The translations under genes and the position numbers were made by a program. From JBNLAN01 sp050302175 (lineage in GTDB: Bacteria; Pseudomonadota; Zetaproteobacteria; Mariprofundales; Mariprofundaceae), in contig JBNLAN010000001.1 of the NCBI GenBank assembly GCA_050302175.1, positions 1-8,656 on the forward strand: a stretch of DNA of 8,656 nt. Direction: 5' to 3'. Positions 1 through 5,498 of this stretch are shown here, piece after piece (positions within the stretch are counted from its first letter, which is position 1; each line of letters opens with the position of its first letter). The notes under the pieces are model-generated. The model was not told the origin of the DNA. It searched no databases and worked only from the letters and a program-made list of their open reading frames with translations.

Positions 1-3
1 CGC

Positions 4-741
4 ATGTCACACACCATTGCCGGCATTCATGCCGTGAAACACGCACTTGAAGCAGGCGAACCCATCGCCGAGCTATTGATCGAAAAAGGGAAAACGCATC
101 CGCGCCTGAATGAGCTGATTCACCTTGCCAAAAAACAGGGGGTGCGTTTTTCGTTTGTGCCCAGGCAGGCATTGGAGCGCCATGCGGACGGCGTGCCGCA
201 TCAGGGTGTGGTGGCGCGCATGGCGGATAAGGGTGTAAAACTCGGGTTTTCCGAATGGTTAAATGGTCTCAACATGGACACGAAGCCACTGGTGCTGCTT
301 CTCGATCAGGTGACCGATCCACATAATCTGGGTGCCTGTCTGCGCACCGCCGAAGCGGCCGGGTGTGCAGGGGTGGTGGTGCCGAAAGATAATGCCGCCG
401 ATCTTCATTCTCCTGTGGTGGCGAAGGCCGCCTGCGGGGCGCTCTCAAGGTTGCCTGTATTGCAGGTGACGAATCTTTCAAGGGCGATGAAAGAGATGCA
501 GCAGGCCGGATTCTGGCTGGTGGGGCTGGCGGGCGAGGCTGAAGCGGACCTTTATGCCACCGACCTGAAAGGCTCGCTCGGCGTGGTGATGGGTGCGGAG
601 GGTGCCGGATTGCGACGGCTGGTGCGCGAGCATTGCGATCAGTTGCTGCGCATTCCCATGCCGGGAAGTGTGGAGTCGTTGAATGTGTCGGTGGCGACGG
701 GGGTGGCGCTGTTCGAGGCAGTCAGACAGCGCGCAGGCTAG
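4..741 (+). CDS. rlmB: 23S rRNA (guanosine-2'-O-)-methyltransferase RlmB
   Basis: This SpoU/TrmH (SPOUT) family enzyme is predicted to transfer a methyl group from S-adenosylmethionine to the ribose 2'-OH of G2251 (E. coli numbering) in the 23S rRNA P loop. Residues 1 to about 80 form the substrate-binding domain typical of RlmB, starting with IAGIHAVKHAL. The catalytic knotted domain follows with all three family motifs: motif 1 LDQVTDPHNLGACLRTAE (about 100-117, with N108 and R114), motif 2 VVMGAEGAGL (about 194-203) and motif 3 PMPGSVESLNVSVATG (about 218-233). The length of 245 residues is normal. The N-terminus resembles known RlmB starts, but only three bases lie upstream, so the ribosome binding site cannot be checked. 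TrmH, which modifies tRNA, is less likely because the N-terminal domain is of RlmB type. The gene converges on the zinc-finger gene downstream with no clear terminator between them. Confidence 0.95.
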   Translation: MSHTIAGIHAVKHALEAGEPIAELLIEKGKTHPRLNELIHLAKKQGVRFSFVPRQALERHADGVPHQGVVARMADKGVKLGFSEWLNGLNMDTKPLVLLLDQVTDPHNLGACLRTAEAAGCAGVVVPKDNAADLHSPVVAKAACGALSRLPVLQVTNLSRAMKEMQQAGFWLVGLAGEAEADLYATDLKGSLGVVMGAEGAGLRRLVREHCDQLLRIPMPGSVESLNVSVATGVALFEAVRQRAG

Positions 742-743
742 AT

Positions 744-908
744 TCAGGCAGCCTGTTTGTCGGCGGTTTTTTCGACGCGAACGAAGGTCTGGCCGCAATA
801 TTTGCAGCTGGCTTGTCCGTTTTTCAGGTTGAGATAGACCAGCGGATGCTGTCCGTTGTCGGAACAGGATACGATAGTTTCGGTGACTTTGATTGCTTGT
901 GAGCCCAT
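744..908 (-). CDS. CHCC-type zinc-finger microprotein (NDUFS6-like, Pfam zf-CHCC family)
   Basis: A 54-residue protein beginning MGSQAIKVTETIVSCSDNG. The pattern C15, H21-P-L-V-Y-L, then C35-K-Y-C38-G matches the CHCC zinc-finger family, in which one Cys, one His and a CxxC pair hold zinc and the core reads GHPxVYL...CxYC. The best-known relative is the C-terminal domain of mitochondrial complex I subunit NDUFS6; the role of the short stand-alone bacterial forms is not established. The tail (about 44-54) is charged and probably disordered. Support for a real gene: a GGGGAG ribosome binding site 7 nt before the ATG (around 916-921 on the minus strand), a promoter with perfect -35 box just upstream, and all four predicted metal ligands present. 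The gene points against rlmB and its stop lies 2 bp from the rlmB stop. It is divergent from folB. The family assignment is from memory of the motif; function is unknown. Confidence 0.85.
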   Translation of the reverse strand: MGSQAIKVTETIVSCSDNGQHPLVYLNLKNGQASCKYCGQTFVRVEKTADKQAA

Positions 909-942
909 GATCGCACTCCCCTTGTATCTTCAGAGGCGGCGC

Positions 943-970
943 ATTTTGGAGCGTGGAAAGCAGCTGTCAA
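943..970 (-). promoter_or_regulatory. Sigma-70-type promoter for the zinc-finger gene
   Basis: On the minus strand a perfect -35 hexamer TTGACA (970-965) is followed by a 16-bp spacer and a 4-of-6 -10 hexamer CAAAAT (948-943). Transcription would begin near 936, giving a leader of roughly 28 nt that contains the ribosome binding site of the zinc-finger gene. The element lies in the 128-bp divergent region shared with folB. No convincing plus-strand promoter for folB was found there. Confidence 0.5.
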
Positions 971-993
971 GTTCGGGGTGGGAAAATGAATGG

Positions 994-1023
994 GCAACAC
1001 AGGGGTGCTCTGCCTGTGTTTGC
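994..1023 (+). promoter_or_regulatory. Hairpin abutting the folB ribosome binding site
   Basis: The arm GCAACACAGG (994-1003) pairs with CCTGTGTTTGC (1013-1023): eight uninterrupted pairs, then a single bulged T (1021), then two G-C pairs, around a 9-nt loop. The next base after the stem starts the folB Shine-Dalgarno sequence AAGGAGG (1024-1030). It has no following T-run, so it does not look like a terminator. It may influence ribosome access or mRNA stability, but that is inference. Confidence 0.45.
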
Positions 1024-1036
1024 AAGGAGGTAAGCG

Positions 1037-1402
1037 ATGGCTGGCAAGGATTTGGTTCTGATCGAAGGGCTGGAGATTCGAACCGTGATCGGCATCTACG
1101 ACTGGGAGCGTGAAATTCGCCAGACCGTGCGGCTGGATATCGAAATGGCCTGGGATATCGAGGCGGCAGCGAAAAGCGACCAGATTGCCGATGCGCTGGA
1201 CTACAAGGCGGTCTCCAAACGCCTGATCGCATTCGTCGAGGCCTCCAGTTTTGGCTTGATCGAGGCGCTGGCCGAGCAGTGCACTTCCATCATTATGAGC
1301 GAATTTAAGGTGCCGTGGCTGCGCCTTAAGATGTCGAAGCCGGGGGCGGTGCGCGGTAGCGAAAACGTGGCGGTGCTGATCGAGCGGGGTGTGCGCAGCT
1401 GA
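1037..1402 (+). CDS. folB: Dihydroneopterin aldolase
   Basis: Predicted to cleave 7,8-dihydroneopterin to 6-hydroxymethyl-7,8-dihydropterin and glycolaldehyde in cytosolic folate synthesis. The 121-residue protein has the usual length for the octameric enzyme. Visible family features are GIYDWEREIRQTVRLDIEMAW (from residue 19), the SSFGLIEALAE segment whose E76 should bind the pterin ring, and SKPGAVRG (100-107), where K101 corresponds to the catalytic lysine. The sequence is very close to the gammaproteobacterial FolB type. Start choice is firm: AAGGAGG lies 6 nt before the ATG. The stop overlaps the folK start by one base (TGATG), so the two are translationally coupled. A FolX-type epimerase is the main alternative, but the pairing with folK and the conserved lysine favour FolB. 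Confidence 0.93.
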   Translation: MAGKDLVLIEGLEIRTVIGIYDWEREIRQTVRLDIEMAWDIEAAAKSDQIADALDYKAVSKRLIAFVEASSFGLIEALAEQCTSIIMSEFKVPWLRLKMSKPGAVRGSENVAVLIERGVRS

Positions 1403-1848
1403 TGCGTGCCCTGATTGGCATGGGTTCGAATATCGAGCCGGAGCTGCATTTGAAGCAGGCCGCAGCGGAAATCAGAGAGCGTTACCCGAAGGTGACGTTT
1501 TCATCTGTCTACCAGTCGGCGGCCATCGGGATGGATGGCGATGACTTTCTGAATGCGTGCTGCCTGCTTGATGGGGCGGACGATGAGACGGAGCTGCGGG
1601 CATGGATGAAGTCGCTGGAGGATGCGCACGGACGTGATCGCAGCGAGGGGTCATGGAAGCCACGCACCCTCGATCTTGACCTTATTGTTTATGAGGGTGA
1701 CGTGCGCGACGATGATTTGTACCGTTATGCGCATGTATATGTCCCGGCGACAGAGTTGCTGGGCGAACTCCCGGGGGGCGACTCCGGGCAGCGGCCTGAG
1801 GCGGCAAGTGATGTGCAGGCGCTGCTTAAGCGGGAGCTATACTTGTAA
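1402..1848 (+). CDS. folK: 6-hydroxymethyl-7,8-dihydropterin pyrophosphokinase (HPPK), short subtype
   Basis: Predicted to transfer pyrophosphate from ATP to 6-hydroxymethyl-7,8-dihydropterin, the step directly after FolB. It begins ALIGMGSNIEP (3-13), the usual substrate-binding start. EDAHGR (73-78) supplies the glutamate and arginine matching E77 and R82 of E. coli HPPK. The signature PRTLDLDLIVY (87-97) contains R88 and the two magnesium-binding aspartates D91 and D93. At 148 residues it is slightly shorter than E. coli HPPK (about 160). After the signature, the usual HPxxxxRxFVLxPL segment is compressed to LYRYAHVYVPATELLGE (106-122), so the His of catalytic loop 3 has no clear counterpart while R108 may replace the loop arginine. 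Some other FolKs with an SNIEP start have a comparable short form. There is no separate ribosome binding site near the start beyond the end of folB, which fits coupling. Confidence 0.9.
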   Translation: MRALIGMGSNIEPELHLKQAAAEIRERYPKVTFSSVYQSAAIGMDGDDFLNACCLLDGADDETELRAWMKSLEDAHGRDRSEGSWKPRTLDLDLIVYEGDVRDDDLYRYAHVYVPATELLGELPGGDSGQRPEAASDVQALLKRELYL

Positions 1849-1920
1849 ATCAGGCGCATGGGATTAAAATGCTCGCACTTTTCCCAGGGTGTTCCAAGCT
1901 GTTCGGGGTGGCTGTGTTTA

Positions 1921-1949
1921 CGCACAAAGGGCATGCCATGAGTTATAAT
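1921..1949 (+). promoter_or_regulatory. Promoter of the pnt operon
   Basis: A perfect -10 hexamer TATAAT (1944-1949) lies 17 bp after a weak -35 CGCACA (1921-1926; three of six matches). Transcription would start near 1956 and give a leader of about 38 nt. The spacer contains the 8-bp palindrome GGCATGCC (1930-1937), which could be an operator or chance. The weak -35 box would suit an activator-dependent promoter, but no known activator site is recognised. Confidence 0.5.
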
Positions 1950-1993
1950 AATCAGTTGATAGCCCGACCAGTCTTAATTAAAGGGAGTACAGA

Positions 1994-3127
1994 ATGTTGA
2001 TTGCGGTTGTCTCTGAAACCCGCGCCCATGAAACCCGCGTGGCGGCAACGCCGGAAACTGTGAAAAAATTTGTCGCGCTGGGATGCGATGTGCGCGTGCA
2101 GAAGGGTGCGGGTGCTGCGAGCTCCTATCCGGATGCGCAGTACGAGGCGGCTGGTGCAGCGATTGCCAATGATCTGGCCGCGACCTGCAAGGGGGCGGAT
2201 GTGGTGTTGAAGGTGCGGGCGCCGCAAGAGGATGAGTTAAAAGCGCTGCCGAAAGGCATGGTCGTGGTAGCTATGTTTTCCCCATATAATAACCCCTTGC
2301 TCGAAACTTATGCCAAACAGGGGCTTACCTGTTTTTCGCTGGAGATGATTCCGCGCATTTCTCGCGCCCAGAGCATGGATGTGCTCTCCAGTCAGGCCAA
2401 TATCGGCGGCTACAAGGCGGTGCTGCTGGCAGGCGAACACTATAAGAAATTCTTCCCGATGCTGATGACTGCCGCCGGCACCGTATCTCCGGCCAAGGTG
2501 CTGGTGATGGGCGCTGGTGTCGCAGGCCTGCAGGCGATTGCCACCGCGCGCCGCCTTGGCGCCATGGTGGAGGCATTCGATGTGCGCGCTGCAGCGCGTG
2601 AGCAGGTGGAGAGTTTGGGGGCGAAATTTGTCGAGGTGCCGGTGGAGGATGCCGACGGTGAGGATGCCGGTGGTTATGCTAAAGAGATGTCGGACGAATA
2701 TAAACAGAAGCAGGGCGAGCTGGTGGCCGAGCGTGCAGCCGCTGCTGATATCATTATCACTACGGCACTGATTCCTGGGCGGCCTGCGCCGAAGCTGATC
2801 AGTGAAGCGGTTGTTAAAAGCATGAAGCCCGGTTCGGTGATCGTGGATATGGCTGTGGAGATGGGTGGCAACTGCGAACTCTCCGAGCTCGACAAGGTGG
2901 TGGAGAAGCATGGCATAACCCTCGTGGGCGTATCCAATATCCCGGCGCTGATGGCGACCGATGCCAGCAGCCTGTTCGCACGCAACCTGTTGCACTTCAT
3001 GGAGCTGTTGATTGATAAGGAGAGCAAGGCTGTGAATATCGATATGGATGATGAAGTGATTGCCGCTTCGTTGTTGAGCAGGGATGGTGCATTTTTGAAG
3101 CCGGAATTGCTGGGAGGTAAGTCATGA
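1994..3127 (+). CDS. pntAA: NAD(P) transhydrogenase subunit alpha part 1 (PntAA, NAD(H)-binding domain I)
   Basis: Peripheral, NAD(H)-binding subunit of the proton-translocating transhydrogenase, which uses the proton gradient to drive hydride transfer from NADH to NADP+. It consists of domain I only (377 residues, similar to the Rhodospirillum rubrum subunit) with no membrane segment. The start LIAVVSETRAHETRVAATPE is typical of the alanine dehydrogenase/PNT N-terminal domain. R121, Q126 and D129 in PRISRAQSMD correspond to the conserved RQD loop at the hydride-transfer site. A Rossmann motif GAGVAG (173-178) ends at the NAD-ribose-binding D196 in EAFDVR, and the loop ALIPGRPAPKLI follows. 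SNIPALMATDASSLFARNL lies near the C-terminus. An AAGGGAG ribosome binding site precedes the ATG. The stop overlaps the pntAB start by 4 nt (ATGA). Alanine dehydrogenase is excluded by the pntAB and pntB neighbours. Confidence 0.96.
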   Translation: MLIAVVSETRAHETRVAATPETVKKFVALGCDVRVQKGAGAASSYPDAQYEAAGAAIANDLAATCKGADVVLKVRAPQEDELKALPKGMVVVAMFSPYNNPLLETYAKQGLTCFSLEMIPRISRAQSMDVLSSQANIGGYKAVLLAGEHYKKFFPMLMTAAGTVSPAKVLVMGAGVAGLQAIATARRLGAMVEAFDVRAAAREQVESLGAKFVEVPVEDADGEDAGGYAKEMSDEYKQKQGELVAERAAAADIIITTALIPGRPAPKLISEAVVKSMKPGSVIVDMAVEMGGNCELSELDKVVEKHGITLVGVSNIPALMATDASSLFARNLLHFMELLIDKESKAVNIDMDDEVIAASLLSRDGAFLKPELLGGKS

Positions 3128-3459
3128 GTAGTGCAGCCATGGCCGCCACAGAGGCGGCAGCGCAAGCTTCGCAGGGCGTCGATCCTTTTGTCACCGCTTT
3201 CACGGTGTTTGTACTGGCGGTGTTCGTCGGTTATCACGTGGTCTGGAATGTCACCCCGGCCCTGCACACGCCGCTGATGAGTGTCACCAACGCCATCTCC
3301 AGTATCATTGTGGTAGGAGCGATTCTCGCAGCAGGCCCCTCCGAGCTGAACGTGGCCACGATACTGGGCCTGGTGGCTGTGGCGCTGGCCTCGGTAAATA
3401 TCTTCGGCGGTTTTCTGCTCACCCAGCGCATGCTTAGCATGTTCAAGAAGCGGAAGTAG
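3124..3459 (+). CDS. pntAB: NAD(P) transhydrogenase subunit alpha part 2 (PntAB, membrane domain)
   Basis: A 111-residue inner-membrane protein that supplies the alpha-chain half of the proton channel (domain II). A short Ala-rich N-terminal stretch (2-18) precedes three predicted membrane helices at about 23-42, 57-71 and 78-98, followed by a positively charged end (MFKKRK) that should stay in the cytoplasm. The conserved loop HTPLMSVTNAISS links helices 1 and 2. In E. coli this part is fused to PntA; here the subunits are separate, as in R. rubrum. GGGAGG lies 6 nt upstream of the ATG, and the start overlaps the pntAA stop, so equal translation is likely. The pntB start follows after 9 nt. 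Confidence 0.95.
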   Translation: MSSAAMAATEAAAQASQGVDPFVTAFTVFVLAVFVGYHVVWNVTPALHTPLMSVTNAISSIIVVGAILAAGPSELNVATILGLVAVALASVNIFGGFLLTQRMLSMFKKRK

Positions 3460-3468
3460 GGGGCGCTG

Positions 3469-4884
3469 GTGTTATCCGCAAATATGGTGGCGCTGGCCTA
3501 TCTTGTCGCCGCAATTCTGATCATTCTGGCTTTGAAGGGGCTCTCAAGCCCGGAGTCTTCCCGGCGCGGCAATCTCTTCGGCATGGTGGGGATGTTTATC
3601 GCCATCGCTGTGACTTTGCAAATGAAGGATATTCATAACTACGGCTGGATATTGGCTGCGATGGCAGTGGGTGCCGGTGTTGGCGCTGGTTTCGCCAAAA
3701 AGGTGCCGATGACACATATGCCGCAGCTCGTGGCTGCGATGCATTCGCTGGTTGGGCTGGCCGCCGTGCTGATTGCGATGTCCGCCTTCTACAACCCGGA
3801 AGCCTACGGAATTGCCGCAGCTGATGGGGGCTTGCACCTATCCAGTCGTATCGAACTGTTCCTCGGCACCTTTATCGGCGCCATCACTTTCACTGCCTCC
3901 ATTGTCGCTTTTGCCAAGCTGCAGGGGCTGGTATCAGGCCGCCCGCTGGTATTTACGGGGCAGCATTATCTGAATCTGCTGCTGGGGCTGGTGATGATCG
4001 GTGCGGGAATTATGTTCTGTATCCATCAGGACTGGACCTCGTTTCTTATTATGACGGGGGTTGCACTGCTGCTCGGCGTGTTGCTGATCGTGCCGATCGG
4101 CGGCGCCGATATGCCGGTGATTGTCTCCATGCTGAATTCCTACTCCGGCTGGGCTGCCGCAGGCATCGGATTCACGCTCGGCAACAGCATGCTGATTGTG
4201 GCAGGTGCGCTGGTCGGCTCAAGCGGCGCGATTCTCTCTTATATCATGTGCAGGGCGATGAATCGTTCGCTGTTCAATGTGTTGCTCGGTGGTTTCGGTG
4301 GCGATTCCGGTGGTGGCGATTCCGGTGGTGGCGCTGCCAAGGGTGTGGCGAGTGACCGGCCCTATAAGTCGGGGAGCGCTGAGGATGCAGCCTTCCTGCT
4401 GCACAATGCGCGCAGTGTGATCATCGTGCCGGGTTATGGGCTGGCGGTGGCGCGCGCGCAGCACTCGTTGAAGGAGATGGTGGATAAACTGATCGCCGAG
4501 GGTGTGCAGGTGCGCTTCGCCATTCATCCGGTGGCCGGACGTATGCCGGGGCATATGAATGTACTGCTGGCCGAAGCCGACGTGCCATACGACATAGTGT
4601 ATGAAATGGATGCGATCAATTCCGAATTTGCCGATGCCGATGTGGCGCTGGTGATCGGGGCGAACGATGTGACCAACCCCTCGGCCAAGACCGATCCTTC
4701 CAGCCCCATTTATGGCATGCCGGTGCTGGACGTGGACAAGGCGCAGCATGTGATTTTCATCAAACGTTCGATGTCGCCGGGTTATGCGGGGCTCGACAAT
4801 GATCTCTTCTATATGGAGCGGACGATGATGCTGTTTGACGATGCCAAGAAAGCCTGCGAGGCTATCCTGCAAAATTTTGAATAG
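3469..4884 (+). CDS. pntB: NAD(P) transhydrogenase subunit beta (PntB)
   Basis: Integral-membrane subunit with the remaining channel helices (domain II, about 1-265) and the NADP(H)-binding domain III (about 300-471). In the membrane part, MPQLVAAMHSLVGLAAVLIA carries H92, matching H91 of E. coli PntB, which is important for proton translocation. Domain III shows PGYGLAVARAQH (from about 319), HPVAGRMPGHMNVLLAEADV (from about 353), GANDVTNP (about 397-404) and KRSMSPGYAGLDN (about 432-444), all NADP-contacting segments. The 471-residue length is normal. I accept the GTG start at 3469 because a GGGGG stretch (3459-3463) lies 5 nt before it, whereas the next ATG (3484) has no ribosome binding site. 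The linker between domains II and III holds an unusual Gly/Ser/Asp repeat. The gene ends 20 nt before a small exported-protein gene. Confidence 0.96.
   Translation: MLSANMVALAYLVAAILIILALKGLSSPESSRRGNLFGMVGMFIAIAVTLQMKDIHNYGWILAAMAVGAGVGAGFAKKVPMTHMPQLVAAMHSLVGLAAVLIAMSAFYNPEAYGIAAADGGLHLSSRIELFLGTFIGAITFTASIVAFAKLQGLVSGRPLVFTGQHYLNLLLGLVMIGAGIMFCIHQDWTSFLIMTGVALLLGVLLIVPIGGADMPVIVSMLNSYSGWAAAGIGFTLGNSMLIVAGALVGSSGAILSYIMCRAMNRSLFNVLLGGFGGDSGGGDSGGGAAKGVASDRPYKSGSAEDAAFLLHNARSVIIVPGYGLAVARAQHSLKEMVDKLIAEGVQVRFAIHPVAGRMPGHMNVLLAEADVPYDIVYEMDAINSEFADADVALVIGANDVTNPSAKTDPSSPIYGMPVLDVDKAQHVIFIKRSMSPGYAGLDNDLFYMERTMMLFDDAKKACEAILQNFE
4300..4333 (+). repeat. 15-bp in-frame tandem repeat in pntB (Gly-rich linker)
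   Basis: The unit GGCGATTCCGGTGGT occurs twice without mismatch (4300-4314 and 4315-4329), then restarts as GGCG. A degenerate relative (GGTGGTTTCGGTG) lies just before it. It encodes GDSGG-type repeats inside the linker GGFGGDSGGGDSGGGAAKG, between the last membrane helix and the NADP domain. The GGFGG start of this linker is common in PntB; the identical copies suggest a recent local duplication. Confidence 0.8.
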
Positions 4885-4904
4885 TCGATGAGGAGAGATA
4901 CAAC

Positions 4905-5279
4905 ATGTTGAAAAGAGTTGCATTGGTGGCGGTTGCAATGGCGGTGTTTTTGGGTTCGACGGCGCCGGCCAGAGCGCAGGCTGCTGATTTTGAGATGCAG
5001 GTGGTTTTTGAAGATGCGGTCTATGGCGCAGCCATCGGTGGGCTGATCGGAGGTGGCTTCATGCTGCTCTCCAAGCATCCGACCGACCATTGGGATTATC
5101 TGACCACCGGCGCCGGCGCCGGCATTATTCTGGGTGCGGCCTACGGTGTGTTCACCTCCACCCGTAGTTTTGCAGAGTATGAGGATGGCAAGCTGCGCAT
5201 TGCCATGCCGACACCGCAACTGGAACTGCGCAATGATGAACTTGCCATGCAGGCGGATGTGTTCAGAACCCGTTTCTAG
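4905..5279 (+). CDS. Exported glycine-zipper protein of unknown function
   Basis: I do not recognise this 124-residue protein. It starts with a classic signal peptide: KR at 3-4, a hydrophobic core (5-17) and an AxA cleavage site ARA-Q after residue 24. The mature part, about 100 residues, has two glycine-spaced hydrophobic segments. The first (38-55) has G41, G45 and G49; the second (66-83) has G69, G73, G77 and G81. Both are strict every-fourth-residue glycine zippers, joined by a polar loop with KHPTDHWDY (57-65). The rest (84-124) is mixed and polar, ends in Phe, and carries no cysteine or lipobox. It could form a membrane hairpin or oligomer in the inner or outer membrane, or be periplasmic; this is inference. 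AGGAGAG (4891-4897) provides a good ribosome binding site. It lies 20 nt after pntB and before the terminator, so it is probably the last gene of the pnt transcript. Confidence 0.85.
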   Translation: MLKRVALVAVAMAVFLGSTAPARAQAADFEMQVVFEDAVYGAAIGGLIGGGFMLLSKHPTDHWDYLTTGAGAGIILGAAYGVFTSTRSFAEYEDGKLRIAMPTPQLELRNDELAMQADVFRTRF

Positions 5280-5302
5280 GATTGCCACGTTCCGATGAGC
5301 GT

Positions 5303-5329
5303 AAAGCCCGGCCTTTGGCCGGGCTTTTT
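5303..5329 (+). terminator. Intrinsic terminator of the pnt operon
   Basis: AAAGCCCGGCC (5303-5313) and GGCCGGGCTTT (5317-5327) form a perfect 11-bp stem with a 3-nt loop, followed by a T-rich tail (TTTTTGTTGTT, 5325-5335). It lies 24 bp after the stop of the glycine-zipper gene and separates the pnt unit from the str operon. The flanking A and T runs might allow some function on the other strand, but no minus-strand gene ends here. Confidence 0.92.
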
Positions 5330-5403
5330 GTTGTTCTGGCAGCAAAAAATGCCCGATTTTCCCGGCCAATGTTTCAAGTCCTAAAAAAGCCCGCTTGAGG
5401 CTG

Positions 5404-5432
5404 TTGACAGCTGATGAGTCCGACACTATGGT
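5404..5432 (+). promoter_or_regulatory. Promoter of the str operon (rpsL-rpsG-fusA-tuf)
   Basis: A perfect -35 TTGACA (5404-5409), a 17-bp spacer and a -10 TATGGT (5427-5432; four of six) make a strong candidate. The following discriminator TCGCGAC (5433-5439) is GC-rich, as in ribosomal promoters that are repressed by ppGpp and DksA during starvation; that regulation is inferred. A-tracts at 5344-5349 and 5383-5388 lie upstream and might add weak UP-element contact. Transcription would start near 5439, about 60 nt before rpsL. Confidence 0.75.
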
Positions 5433-5449
5433 TCGCGACCCTTTGGTAC

Positions 5450-5478
5450 CCCCATGTGGGGATGTATCGAGGTTTTTT
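5450..5478 (+). promoter_or_regulatory. Short hairpin and T-run in the rpsL leader
   Basis: CCCC (5450-5453) and GGGG (5458-5461) enclose the loop ATGT, and a run of six T (5473-5478) follows 11 nt later. The stem is too short and too far from the T-run for an ordinary terminator. It may be a pause site or part of a protein-binding leader, but chance is possible. Confidence 0.25.
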
Positions 5479-5498
5479 GAGTTTAAGACGAGGTAACG

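Noticed and set aside
633..902. Plus-strand frame of 89 codons over the end of rlmB and the zinc-finger gene
   Set aside because: It overlaps the zinc-finger gene on the opposite strand and has no ribosome binding site or family motif; the minus-strand reading has a complete CHCC ligand set.
1859..1886. Possible terminator between folK and the pnt operon
   Set aside because: Only a 5-bp stem, TGGGA (1859-1863) with TCCCA (1882-1886), around an 18-nt loop and without a T-run; too weak to call.
2237..2995. 252-codon minus-strand frame inside pntAA
   Set aside because: It is antisense to a conserved gene with all catalytic motifs, and the translation has no recognisable domain or clear ribosome binding site.
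3484..4884. Alternative ATG start for pntB at 3484
   Set aside because: No Shine-Dalgarno sequence precedes this ATG, while the GTG at 3469 has a G-rich site at proper spacing.
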